In this document: positions 14,456 through 24,692 of the stretch, one piece after another
Layout of the letters: every line of letters starts with the position of its first letter
How positions within the stretch are numbered: position 1 is the first letter of the stretch
NCBI GenBank assembly: GCA_958295665.1
Contig: OY282560.1
Coordinates: 86,962,311 to 87,026,310 of the forward strand
Source of the DNA: Tipula vernalis
Lineage: Eukaryota > Arthropoda > Insecta > Diptera > Tipulidae
Length of the DNA: 64,000 nucleotides
Direction: 5' to 3'
Position numbers and translations under genes: made by a program
Notes under the pieces: generated by a model
The model's database searches: none
Told to the model about the DNA's origin: nothing
The model's input: only the letters and a program-made list of their open reading frames with translations

Positions 14456-16320
14456 TCATCGGAATTGGAGCACAATTGCAGGTTTTCGATTTTGTAGCTC
14501 TGATTTTGTGGTCTATAAGTCCAGGTGATTTTCAATAAAATTGAATTTTCTACAAAATGTGTAGAAATATCCGAACGATCCATAAAACCGTTGTCATGAG
14601 CACAATTGCAGGTTTTCGATTTTGTAGCTCTGATTTTATGGTGTCCAGGTGATTTTCAATAAAATTGAATTTTCTACAAAATGTGTAGAAATATTCGATC
14701 GATCCAAATGCCAATTGGCATGACAATTACAGGTCTCAATGCCTATCGATAGAGGTCTCAATCATCGGAATCGGAGCACAATTGCAGGTTTTCGATTTTG
14801 TAGCTCTGATTTTGTGGTCTATAGTCCAGGTGATTTTCAATAAAATTGAATTTTCTACAAATGTGTAGAAATATTCGAACGATCCAAATGCCCATTAGCA
14901 TGATAATTACAGGCCTCAATGCCTATCGGTAGAGTTATCAATGCCTATCGATTTGCAGGTTTTCGATTTTGTAGCTCTGATTTTGTGGTCTATAGTCCAG
15001 GTGATTTTCAATAAAATTGAATTTTCTACAAAATGTGTAGAAATATTTGAACGATCCAAATGCCAATTGGCATGACAATTACAGGTCTCAATGCCTATCG
15101 ATAGAGGTATCAATCATCGGAATCGGAGCACAATTGCAGGTTTTCGATTTGGTAGCTCTGATTTTGTGGCCTATAGTCCAGGTGATTTTCAATAAAATTG
15201 AATTTTCTACAAAATGTGTAGAAATATTCGAACGATCCAAATGCCCATTCGGATGACAATTACAGGTCTCAATGCCTATCGATAGAGGTATCAATCATCG
15301 GAATCGGAGCACAATTACAGGTTTTCGATTTTGTAGCTCTGATTTTGTGGTCTATAGTCTCCAGGTGATTTTCAATAAAATTGAATTTTCTACAAAATGT
15401 GTAGAAATATTCGAACGATCCAAATGCCCATTGGCATGACAATTACAGGGCTCAATGCCTATCGGTAGAGGTATCAATCATCGGAATCGGAGCACAATTG
15501 CAGGTTTTTGATTTTGTAGCTCTGATTTTGTGGTCTATAGTCTTCAGGTGATTTTCAATAAAATTGAATTTTCTACAAAATGTGTAGAAATATTCGAACG
15601 ATCCAAATGCCAATTGGCATGACAATTACAGGCCTCAATGCCTATCGGTAGAGGTATCAATCATCGGAATCGGAGCACAATTGCAGGTTTTTGATTTTGT
15701 AGCTCTGATTTTGTGGTCTATAGTCTCCAGGTGATTTTCAATAAAATTGAATTTTCTACAAAATGTGTAGAAATATTCGAACGATCCAAATGCCCATTGG
15801 CATGACAATTACAGGCCTCAATGCCTATCGGTAGAGGTATCAATCATCGGAATCGGAGCACAATTGCAGGTTTTTGATTTTGTAGCTCTGATTTTGTGGT
15901 CTATAGTCCAGGTGATTTTCAATAAAATTGAATTTTCTACAAAATGTGTAGAAATATTCGAACGATCCAAATGCCAATTGGCATGACAATTACAGGCCTC
16001 AATGCCTATCGGTAGAGGTATCAATCATCGGAATCGGAGCACAATTGCAGGTTTTTGATTTTGTAGCTCTGATTTTGTGGTCTATAGTCCAGGTGATTTT
16101 CAATAAAATTGAATTTTCTACAAAATGTGTAGAAATATTCGAACGATCCAAATGCCCATTAGCATGATAATTACAGGCCTCAATGCCTATCGGTAGAGGT
16201 ATCAATGCCTATCGATTTGCAGGTTTTCGATTTTGTAGCTCTGATTTTGTGGTCTATAGTCCAGGTGATTTTCAATAAAATTGAATTTTCTACTAAATGT
16301 GTAGAAATATTCGATCGATC
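14456..16320. repeat. Higher-order satellite block C (partial copy of B)
   Basis: The region matches block B at an offset of exactly 2413 bp for about 1.86 kb with very few differences. Those I saw are a GTAGCTCTG context change near 15151 (TTTGGTAGC instead of TTTTGTAGC) and GGGCTC for GGCCTC near 15449. The match degrades after about 16310, where GATCGATCC and GGGATGAC replace the block B bases. This is a recent unequal-crossover product or amplification. Confidence 0.82.
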
Positions 16321-17111
16321 CAAATGCCCATTGGGATGACAATTACAGGTCTCAATGCCTATCGATAGAGGTATCAATCATCGGAATCGGAGCACAATTG
16401 CAGGTTTTCGATTTGGTAGCTCTGATTTTGTGGCCTATAGTCCAGGTGATTTTCAATAAAATTGAATTTTCTACAAAATGTGTAGAAATATTCGAACGAT
16501 CCAAATGCCCATTGGCATGACAATTACAGGTCTCAATGCCTATCGATAGAGGTATCAATCATCGGAATCGGAGCACAATTACAGGTTTTCGATTTTGTAG
16601 CTCTGATTTTGTGGTCTATAGTCCAGGTGATTTTCAATAAAATTGAATTTTCTACAAAATGTGTAGAAATATCCGAACGATCCATAAAACCGTTGTCATG
16701 AGCACAATTGCAGGTTTTCGATTTTGTAGCTCTGATTTTATGGTCTATAGTCCAGGTGTTTTCAATAAAATTGAATTTTCTACAAAATGTGTAGAAATAT
16801 TCGAACGATCCAAATGCCCATTGGCATGACAATTACAGGTCTCAATGCCTATCGATAGAGGTATCAATCATCGAAATCGGAGCACAATTGCAGGTTTTCG
16901 ATTTTGTAGCTCTGATTTTGTGGTCTATAGTCTCCAGGTGATTTTCAATAAAATTGAATTTTCTACAAAATGTGTAGAAATATCCGAACGATCCAAATGC
17001 CCATTGACATGACAATTACAGGTCTCAATGCCTATCGATAGAGGTATCAATCATCGGAATCGGAGCACAATTGCAGGTTTTCGATTTTGTAGCTCTGATT
17101 TTGTGGCCTAT

Positions 17112-17422
17112 CAAAGCTGCAAGACTACTTCATCATGAGGGTATAATAAGATGACTCAAAAGACTAAAACCTTTTGAGTTACCTGAATAGTCCGCACAAT
17201 GCAACATCAACCAAAACAACACTTTATGTAAAGAACACATATGAGTGCTTTATTATTATATTGTCAGAGTCAAACGCTGTTAGTCAAAAATGATTAGTTA
17301 CTTTGTAAAAAAATTTTATTGTTATCATAAATAAAATTATTAAAAAAAAAAAAAAAAATATCACTAACCAGAAGTTTTGAAATAGACCTTTCTGGAGAAA
17401 CTTACTGAACTAAAAAGGTAAA
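17112..17422. other. Array flank, no gene
   Basis: Single-copy-looking sequence follows the satellite edge. It holds a short inverted repeat ACTCAAAAG / CTTTTGAGT (17154-17179, 8-nt loop) and a homopolymer of A at about 17342-17358. I see no open frame of note. Confidence 0.6.
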
Positions 17423-17695
17423 GGAAATTGTACGGCTGTAGCTAGATTTAATAAAGCTTTGGCTAAAAATGATGTGTTTAGACTTAATACTCTTCGTCTA
17501 GCAAACGAACAAGTCACCTCTTCCAAGAGAGAGGTTGGTGAGTTGCTTCTTTCTGTTCATTTCCGTGTTTGTGGCTTTATCAATTCTATAACTTAGTTGC
17601 TTCTGAACCCAATAACTTTTCTGACGTTTCACGTCTGATTCGGACTTGGCTCACAAGCTGGTCACGCACGACCCACCGTTCCAAGCGTGCATTGC
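17423..17695 (+). pseudogene. R1/LOA-clade pol fragment (linker before RT)
   Basis: Reading from 17423, the plus strand gives a coherent stretch with the pieces ARFNKALAKNDVFRLNTLRL and VGELLLSVHF. This matches the style of the segment between endonuclease and reverse transcriptase of R1/LOA non-LTR elements, where a phrase like KxLxKxDxxRLxxLRLxxG and a later LLxxHFPG are usual. A frameshift or stop follows near 17600; the next readable piece (VASEPNNFSDVSRLIRTW) is in another frame. The fragment has no start, no catalytic domain and no ends, so it is a dead remnant. Clade assignment is by pattern only. Confidence 0.55.
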
Positions 17696-18884
17696 GTCTG
17701 TCATTTTTAAGCATTTTAAAAACTTTATAAGTATTGAATTTGCAATCTGCACTTAAAACACAAAAGTTTTACCTTCTCTGGTGTACTCGTATATAATATA
17801 AGATGATAGTATATTAAAACATATATAAAAAATAAGTGTTATGATGAAAAGAAAAAAGTTAAACAAGTTAAAATACAAAACAACAATAAGAAAACAATTC
17901 TATATAAATGCACTCAACTCACGTACACGAACAAGCAAATAAACTTTGTTAATATGTTACGACTGAGTTTAACATCTTATACCGTCTAGAATTTTTGATA
18001 TACACTTTTTCTGCCTCAAGGTCAATCATTAGGAAAACAGCATGAAAAACAACATGAAAAATCTGTTGAAATAAAATTTATTTAAAAAACCATACTATTT
18101 ATAGAAAGCGTATCTCGTCTGTTACTGTTAGTGTATTTCTCTATATATAGGTTCATACGTACATATATGTATGACTAATAAGAGTATATAGTATATTAGA
18201 CAACAATCGATTTGGAAACAACAAATACCAAATGTATAATATTCATATTATGAATGGGTTCGTCACTTAAAATATTGAAATCTTTCGTATGTTATTTATG
18301 TTAGTTGTTATAAGTAACCGCATAGTATGTAACTAATTAGACGTTCTGGATTATAGTAATATTTTGGTTTAGTGACACACATTGTAAATTTGTAAACCTC
18401 TTCAAAAATTAATAAAAAGTTTAATCTTTAATTTATTGTCTTTTAAGAAAATGGCCAAGACAGTTTAGATCATTGAGATATAAAATAAAACTTCTGAAAA
18501 TTGTTCTAAGTAAAAGTAGGGGGCAGAGAAATAATGAATGAACTGTTGACACAACCAACTTATTATTTTTACTTTTGGTTTAAATCCTCAATTTTTTCCA
18601 AAGCATATTTATTTGGCACCTTTTTAACCTATTTCAATATAACAAATGGTCAATGAGTGTGCTTACGTCAATTCCTTAAGGTTAATTTATAACTATTTAT
18701 CAAATAGGCGTTAGAGTATACTTTGCAATTTTGAAACCCCCCGAGTAACAAAATAAAACGTTGTCCATCCATTGGGCAGGTGGTCTTCCACGAGTGGTGC
18801 GATTTTGTGAACGAAGCATGTGCCTTGACGATTTTATATGAATTCGATTATTTCTAAACATTTCATCCTTAAGACATCTTCAAA
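17696..18884. other. AT-rich stretch without recognisable gene
   Basis: No frame longer than chance and no clear repeat edges were found. Short AT tracts and weak local duplications are present only. Confidence 0.6.
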
Positions 18885-19400
18885 CAAATAACCAACTCAA
18901 CCCCAACTCGAACCCTAACTCGGCTATTAATTCAACTCGAAACTCAACACCTAACTCAACTACCAAATCAACATGATGTGAAAAACTACAAGTGTACATG
19001 AGTTGAACTCAAATCAACTCGACCTAACTCTGAACCACTGCTCAACTTCAACTCAATTCCAACTCTACCCTGATCCAACTCAACTCAAACTCAACACGTA
19101 AATCGACCCCGACTCAACCCTCAACTCAACTCTAAACAAATGCTCAACCCAATCCGCAAACCAACAACTAAATACCGGTTTTATGACAAAATACCACGTG
19201 TTAATAACCACTTGGATTTGGGACAATTAGTATGGTAGTTACCCGATTCTCTTGACGTACGGTTTCCAAAAATTTTCAATTCTCCGCCTTGATCATAGAA
19301 ACAGATTGGGAAAAAAACATCCAAATCAGACAAGCCTTTCTCGAAATACCGCGCACAGACAACTAGACAGGCATCCGGACAGAGAGATGGATATTGGGAC
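18885..19400. repeat. Dispersed CAACTC-rich repeat, copy 1
   Basis: About 260 bp of degenerate CAACTC / AACTCAA / CTCAACTC motifs (18890-19160) is followed by a distinct module with TACCCGATTCTCTTGACGTA, then TCTCCGCCTTGATCATAGAA and CATCCGGACAGAGAG. The same order appears at 21950-22430, so this is one dispersed repeat family with a pyrimidine/adenine-rich half and a unique half. No coding capacity is visible (the short frame at 19252-19458 is not conserved in the other copy). I do not recognise the family. Confidence 0.7.
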
Positions 19401-19731
19401 AGGAATTAATGTAAAAACAATAAAATTGCTGGATCCGAATTCTGGAAACAACATGTAAAGAATTAGTCGTTGCTCGAATTTTTACAGTGATAACGATGAT
19501 TCTTTATTTTCAAGGAGGAATGCTGGGTGGTGAGGAATAGTGCTCAGGTGTACCCAGACGTTCTCGCAAAACGACGAAGGAAGCTAAGATCCCCCAATTT
19601 CAAAATTATTTCCATTTTGCAACAAACACAAAGTTTTTTAATACCGTCAGCCATATTTTGAATGTTGTTTTATTTTGTCACAATGTTCCTGACCCGATCG
19701 ACCGATTACACTTTCCTGTAATCAAAATTCT

Positions 19732-20965
19732 ATGTTAAATAGACATTTGCTTTCAAGTATCCCTGCTACTCTGCTAGTAGAGACACTTCTAGGACTGACA
19801 CCGTTACGTCTGCATATTAAAAGGGATGCTGCAATTATGGCTCTGAAAATGCAGGCGGAAGGAAATATCAAACCAGGCAATATGGTGGGTCATCTGGAAA
19901 TCCTTAAGGAATTTCAGACAGACCCTACCATAGGAATGCCTTCCGACTGTATGCCAGCTAAACTGAACTTCCACAAATCATTCTGTGTTAGGTTACCTGA
20001 CCGGGATGTGTAGAGTGCATGTGGACCATCCTTTGAGCGAGGGTCCATTGTATGGTTTACAGATGGATCAAAAACGGAAGATGGGGCGGGGATAGGAATA
20101 CACGGGAGTGACACTACCATATCGAAGTCCTTGGGTACCAATGCTACCGTTTTTTAAGCAGAAGTACATGCTAAAGAACTTTGCGCTAGGATAGGCATAG
20201 CAAAAGGCCTAAACCATGCAAAGATTTGTATTGTATCAGACAGCCAATCGGCCTTAAAGGCTCTTAGGTCTTGTACCGTTGAGTCAAGGCTGGTATGGGA
20301 TTGTCTGAAGGTTACTAAACATCTGGCAGGCTCAAATAAGGTAACACTTATGTGGGTGCCAGGTCATACTGGAATCGAAGGAAACGAGGCAGCTGATGGC
20401 CTCGCCCGTGAGGGTTCTGCCTCTCCATTTATTGAACCAGAACCCTTCTGCGGCGTCACTAAGGGACACCTTAAAGCAGCGGTAAAACGCTGGGAGGATG
20501 TTCAAAAGTCCTCCTACTGGCGCAGAATTTCAGGTTTACGACAGGCGAAGAAATGTATATCACCTTCATCTGTCAGGGTTAAGCAGTGTCTTGAACTTAG
20601 GAAACCTGAGTTGAGGCTGCTTACTGGCGTCTTCACAAGTCATGTCCCCTTAAGGTATCACCTTAAGAAAATGGGCCTGAGTACGACAGATGGATGCCGC
20701 TTCTGCGATCTGGAAGCGGAATCAGCGGAACATGTTCTGTGCCATTGCCCAGCCATTTTCCAGCAAAGACTGCAACATCTAGGAGGGAGAACAATGAGCC
20801 CGGATAGTATGTATCTTGTACCGGCCAGTAGTATTGTCAGATTCATTAAGAGCCTGAATATTGACTGGACGGATAATTAAATAGGGTCCAGCACAATAGA
20901 TCTTTTAGGCCGCGGTGCGAGGTGGCTTATCGCCCACATGGCCCTTCAATCAATAATAATAAAAA
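19732..20965 (+). pseudogene. R1/LOA-clade pol 3' part with RNase H, two nonsense codons
   Basis: One reading frame runs through the RT-thumb region (LLGLTPLRLHIKRDAA), a linker ending GMPSDCMPAKLNFHKSF, an RNase H domain and a C-terminal zinc knuckle. The RNase H shows FTDGSKTEDGAG (first Asp), AEVHA (Glu), SDSQSALKAL (Asp) and GHTGIEGNEAADGLA (final Asp). The knuckle shows CRFCDLEAESAEHVLCHC. The frame is broken only by TAG at 20011-20013 and TAA at 20155-20157, in positions where Trp and Gln would fit. The stop at 20878-20880 is followed by a 3' UTR and an AATAATAAT tail near 20950-20965, as in LOA-type elements. The 5' end is lost before 19732. Confidence 0.85.
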
Positions 20966-20979
20966 TATCCTAATTGGCC

Positions 20980-21330
20980 AAACGTTTGCAATTTAATTTG
21001 GCTCTAAATTCAAAGACGAATGAATATTCTGTCAACCCAATTTTTCAGAAAATTTTTGATTATATGGGCTCCTATCTCATCAATGGCAACTTCGATTTGA
21101 TCTTTCAAGTCTTAGATAGTATTTGGATGGTTAGCGTAACACTTATCCTTAATGGCTCTCGACAAAAAAAGTCCTTCACAAATTGATCCACAAATTGCCT
21201 TGTAAATTTCTTATAGTTTGGGTAGAACCACTTTGAAAGTAAGTTTTCAATTTTTCCCAATTTTGTTCAAGCGTAAAGCGACCCATTTCGTAAACATTAA
21301 ACTAATTTTCTGTCATAACACGAATGATGT
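20980..21330 (-). pseudogene. Mariner-like transposase remnant, internally deleted
   Basis: On the minus strand an N-terminal helix-turn-helix-like piece (MGRFTLEQNWEKLKTYFQSG, then STQTIRNLQG) starts near 21286. It is followed almost at once by a C-terminal piece (AIKDKCYANHP, an in-frame TAA, DLKDQIEVAIDEIGAHI, LKNWVDRI). In insect Tc1/mariner-type transposases these two parts flank the whole DDE core, so the catalytic core is deleted here. A YxNxPxTIxxLKxxI motif of this kind is typical of the C terminus of that family. No terminal repeats were located. The assignment rests on motif recognition. Confidence 0.55.
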
Positions 21331-21360
21331 AAGTGTTCCCACATATGAAATAACCGATAT

Positions 21361-21447
21361 CCGATCATACCATCATATACAATCTTGCTAAGGTACCACC
21401 CACCATACCATCGTACCGTCATACCATCACACCATTACACCATCAAG
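21361..21447. repeat. Degenerate ACCATC/ATACC simple repeat
   Basis: Irregular repeats of CCATC, ATACCATC and ACCATAC run through the segment. It is low-complexity sequence with no coding sense, lying between the mariner-like remnant and the hairpin element. Confidence 0.7.
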
Positions 21448-21480
21448 AGAAAGAGAAGTTTGTCTGTGTATTAAATTAAA

Positions 21481-21846
21481 AAGATTCTTTCGGCTTTTTA
21501 TAGGCAAAATATATCAACAATAATGGCATTCACAACATTTTTCGATTGGTTAATCAGAAAAAAAATGAAGAGGCCAATTATTTATAATAAATCTACCAAA
21601 AAAGTAGAAATATCAATCCTCCCCGTACTTTACCCTAAGAGTTATTCGTAGTGTATTTTTTGTTCTGGGTCATACACTTTGAACAACTCTTGGGGTAAAG
21701 TACGGGGAGGATTGATATTTCTACTTTTTTGGTAGATTTATTATAAATGATTGGCCTCTTCATTTTTTTCTGATTAACCAATCGAAAAATGTTGTGAATG
21801 GTATTATTGTTAATATATTTTGTCTATAAAAAGCCGATAAAATCTT
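21481..21846. mobile_element. 366-bp hairpin (foldback) MITE
   Basis: The arms 21481-21643 and 21684-21846 are inverted copies of each other, 163 bp each, with a 40-nt centre. They pair without net insertion or deletion and with few mismatches (for example AAGATTCTTTCGGC against AAGATTTTATCGGC at the outer ends). The outer edge is less well paired than the inner part. No coding sequence is present and no target duplication was identified with confidence. Such near-perfect palindromes arise from foldback or MITE elements; RNA from it would form a long duplex. Confidence 0.8.
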
Positions 21847-21949
21847 ATAGATTCAAGTTTAAAAATATTTATAATTTAAATATCATAGACATTATGCTGT
21901 TATTTATACAAACACTCTCTTTTATAAATATAGATTGCACAACTGCTCA

Positions 21950-22430
21950 CTAAACACTAATCCAACCCCAACTTAAATCCAATTCAACCCGTAAGCGGCC
22001 CCTAACTGAACCCTCAACCCAGCCGCAAACTCTATTTTAACTCAATCCTCAAACCTGCATATAAAAAAAATTGATCAACTGCTCACTATATCTTAATCCA
22101 ACCGCAACTCAACTTTAACTTAACTCGCAAATTGCCCCTAACTTAACCTTCAACTCAACTCCAAACTCAATATTCAATTAAATATTCAAACCAGCATATA
22201 TAAAAAATTGGTAATTATTTCTACATATACCCAAATGTTTTGGGTTAATTCGTATAGCAGGTACCCGATACTTTCGACGTACAGGTTCCAAAAGCTTTTC
22301 AAATCTCCGCCTTAACCATAGAAACATATTGGCGAACAAAAATTCTAAATCGTACAAGCCGTTCTCGAGATACCATGGGTACAGATATCCAAACATCCAG
22401 ACGTTCAGAGAGACGGACGGACATTTTTTT
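21950..22430. repeat. Dispersed CAACTC-rich repeat, copy 2
   Basis: The block has degenerate CCAACCCCAACTT / ACTCAAC motifs, then ATACCCAAATGTTTTGGG, TACCCGATACTTTCGACGTA, TCTCCGCCTTAACCATAGAA and AGAGAGACGGACGGACA. Module order agrees with 18885-19400, although sequence divergence is substantial. A T homopolymer (22425-22436) follows. It lies directly next to the Gypsy target site. Confidence 0.7.
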
Positions 22431-22522
22431 TTTTTTCACTTTTTTAGACTCAGGAACTTTGAAAACGTCGAGAAAAATGGTTTTGGACTCTGCTTTTGGT
22501 CATTTTTGGCAGGATTTCAATA

Positions 22523-22527
22523 CTTTG
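22523..22527. repeat. Target-site duplication CTTTG (left)
   Basis: CTTTG directly precedes the left LTR; the same five bases follow the right LTR at 27703-27707. This marks the insertion of the Gypsy element as a single event. Confidence 0.85.
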
Positions 22528-22758
22528 TGATGTGTATTATGGGGGTGATTAATACACTTGCTAATGGTTATGTTGATACACGCTTATACAAATGAAACAT
22601 AGTATATACGTCTTGCTACTCGAGCGTTACAATAGAGAATGCTTTATTAATCCTTTTGACAGTACTATCATGTACTCTAATTCCACCAGGTGGGTTTACA
22701 ATGCAACGTTGCTATTTAGTACAGCGGTGTTTAGTACATCCTAAAAGCATACATATCA
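22528..22758 (-). repeat. 3' LTR of Gypsy copy 1
   Basis: It begins TGATATGTATGC and ends ATACACATCA on the minus strand, with TG...CA termini. It carries a 1-bp longer G run than the partner LTR. Confidence 0.92.
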
Positions 22759-22771
22759 CTTCTCCCTTCTT
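22759..22771 (-). promoter_or_regulatory. Polypurine tract of Gypsy copy 1
   Basis: On the minus strand AAGAAGGGAGAAG sits immediately upstream of the 3' LTR, the expected place for priming of plus-strand DNA synthesis. Confidence 0.7.
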
Positions 22772-23142
22772 AAGTTTAAACTTCACTGATAACATTATAA
22801 TTATATAATGTAAGATCTTCAACTAAAAACTAACGTACTATATATACATTTAAATTGAACATCTAAAATACATTTTATACATTTAAAAATACTTAATCTA
22901 ACTTCTATTGTTTTACAAATTTAATTTTATTAGTGGTTTAATCACTCTTTTAGGTCGAACTGTGTTTGTTATAGTCTCAGTACCCTGAATAGGGCCTACG
23001 ACCGCATTACTCGTATTTTGAACCCGACAATTGTTATCATTCTCATTACTTCCAGACATATTGGGCTGGTGCGCAGATATCTTGACTTTCTCATTTAGTA
23101 CATCATTCAATGTTGATTCAGAATGTACAGTGTCCTTTTCAG

Positions 23143-23153
23143 TATCTGCATTC
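23143..23153. repeat. Target duplication TATCTGCATTC, left copy
   Basis: It matches 23934-23944 over 11 bp. The outermost bases could be chance, so the true duplication may be 9-11 bp. Confidence 0.8.
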
Positions 23154-23933
23154 TATGATTTTAATACGAGTATGTTCCGAAGATTGTAAGAGAATTCAAT
23201 CCAGTTTCGAACTGATGAGCTTATGATTATGAAAAAATTAATCTTCTCATCAGGCCGCGGCGACTGGACTGATTATACCACAATTTACATTCTATATATA
23301 CAGAATGTGCTGTGCATTTAAGTATTAGCGAATCATAACTAATACAGATGAACTCTCTTACAATTTTTCTTCTTCACAATATTCACACAGATCTATTTCT
23401 GTGTACGGTAATTTTTACTTTTATTAATTTTTTGTTGAATATTAATTAATTCATGTAATATCTAATATGCTACCGAACCATTTAGTATAAAAGTAAAAAT
23501 TAGCGTACACAGAAATAGAGCTGTGTGAATATTGTGAAGAAGAAAAATTGTAAGAGAGTTCATCTGTATTAGTTATGATTCGCTAATATTTAAATGCACA
23601 GCACATTCTGTATATATAGAATGTAAATTGTGGTATAATCAGTCCAGTCGCCGCGGCCTGATGAGAAGATTAATTTTTTCATAATCATAAGCTCATCAGT
23701 TCGAAACTGGATTGAATTCTCTTACAATCTTCGGAACATACTCGTATTAAAATCATATAATTAAATTTAAATAGAATTACGTCTATTAGTCGGTTTCGTT
23801 GAATTACTGTTCGTAAATACTAATATACTTCTCGTGTTAATCGAAACACAATTAAAATGGTCTAACCACCGGTAGCATATTAGATATTACATGAATTAAT
23901 TAATATTAAACAAAAAATTAATAAAAGTAAAAA
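23154..23933. mobile_element. Foldback element inside Gypsy pol
   Basis: Arms of 271 bp (23154-23424 and 23487-23757) are near-perfect inverted copies around a 62-nt centre. A third part at 23866-23933 is an inverted copy of about 65 bp of the arm end and centre (23417-23482, containing ATATCTAATATGCTACCG). The layout is therefore arm, spacer, inverse arm, about 108 unique bases, inverse spacer, which is asymmetric. It is flanked by TATCTGCATTC at 23143-23153 and 23934-23944. Target duplications of 8-11 bp are usual for foldback and Mutator-like elements. No gene lies within it. Confidence 0.82.
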
Positions 23934-24344
23934 TATCTGCATTCGTTAATGCTTTTGTTACATGGTTCGCATGTCTCTTCCATTCTAGGTTACCGTTTAG
24001 CAAAATACGATAACAAAACTTTCCCAGAATTTCAATCACTTTCCCTTTCACCCATTTTTTCGTTTTAAAATCCTTCACATACACGATGTCGCTCACTTCA
24101 ATTTTTTTTAAGTTCTCCCTATTATTCTCAATCTGTTCCTTCGGTTTTAGCAACTCCGATCTAACCAAACCCTGCCTGTCAAACATTATTTGATATGGTG
24201 TTTTATTTGTTGTAGAATGCGTCGTGTTTCGGTTTAAATATAAAAACCGATGAATTATATCATTTATCTCAACCGTTTTATTTATTAGATCTAATAACAT
24301 CTTATAAAATGAGGACTTGAACACACGCACAGCATTTTCCTCCT

Positions 24345-24692
24345 GCCCGTTAAAAGGCGGATGATATGGTGGTCAAGTGTTATGAGAAATTCCATTACTG
24401 CTAAAAAAAAATTCAAACTCCTGAGACACAAATGACGGTCCATTATCTTTAACTATTGTTTTAGGGAAACCAAATTTAACTCAATAAGCACTTTACTTGT
24501 TGTCATATCATTCATAGCTACTACGTCTATCCATTCCGAGAACGAATCTACTAATATCAAATAATATTTATTACGAATTGGACCACAAAAATCTAAATGA
24601 ATACGTTCAAACACACACTTCGATTCAGGGCATGGAATATACTTTACCCTACGAGGATCACATTGATTTTCTCGACATACTATATGTCGCAA
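24345..24692 (-). pseudogene. Gypsy copy 1 integrase catalytic core
   Basis: The core reads FERIHLDFCGPI (first Asp), VDSFSEWIDV, then after a frameshift near 24480 VKDNGPSFVSQEFEF (second Asp), an in-frame stop, and NGQEENAVRVF (catalytic Glu). All three acidic residues of the DD35E triad are visible in order. The protein would join retroelement DNA ends to the host chromosome, but the frameshift and stop make this copy non-functional. It follows the zinc-binding HHCC part at the end of the preceding frame. Confidence 0.8.

Larger units (their letters stand above)
1..17111. repeat. Satellite DNA array, ~181-bp monomer
   Basis: The stretch is head-to-tail copies of one sequence, starting before the window and ending abruptly at about 17111. 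Most monomers are 181 bp. Variants are 172 bp (the segment ATCATCGGAATCGGAGCAC is lost and ATGCCTATCGATT joined), 182-183 bp (CTATAGTCTCCAGG in place of CTATAGTCCAGG), and a 129-bp short unit that starts ATAAAACCGTTGTCA and lacks the TGACAATTACAGG segment; about 20 short units are present. Each full monomer contains four self-complementary motifs: TTCAAT-AAA-ATTGAA, TTCTACA-AAATG-TGTAGAA, ATGCCAATTGGCAT (often degraded to CCCATTGGCAT) and CTATCGATAG. Open frames of 65-111 codons occur on both strands, but they restart in every monomer. Because 181 is not a multiple of 3 they cannot be read through the array, so I do not call genes. Copies differ by few substitutions, implying ongoing homogenisation. 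Confidence 0.97.
22913..24330 (-). pseudogene. Gypsy copy 1 integrase C-terminal region, split by insertion
   Basis: The segment 24330-23934 encodes the end of the integrase core and its C-terminal domain (VRVFKSSFYKML, KTPYQIMFDRQGLV, KKWVKGKVIEILGKFCYRIL), ending KALTNAD at the break. The frame resumes at 23142 and ends RVIKPLIKLNL at the stop at 22913. Removing one 11-bp duplication and the 780-bp insert (791 bp) puts both parts in the same frame, so the insert entered an open frame. The C-terminal domain binds DNA in this family; here the product would be cut short. Confidence 0.8.

Noticed and set aside
160..16832. Dozens of 65-111-codon open frames in the satellite, on both strands
   Set aside because: They restart in each monomer and follow its sequence. 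The 181-bp period shifts the frame at every step, and no start context or splice pattern supports translation.
1..17111. CRISPR-like regular repeats
   Set aside because: Whole units are repeated with no unique spacers, and the window is eukaryotic.
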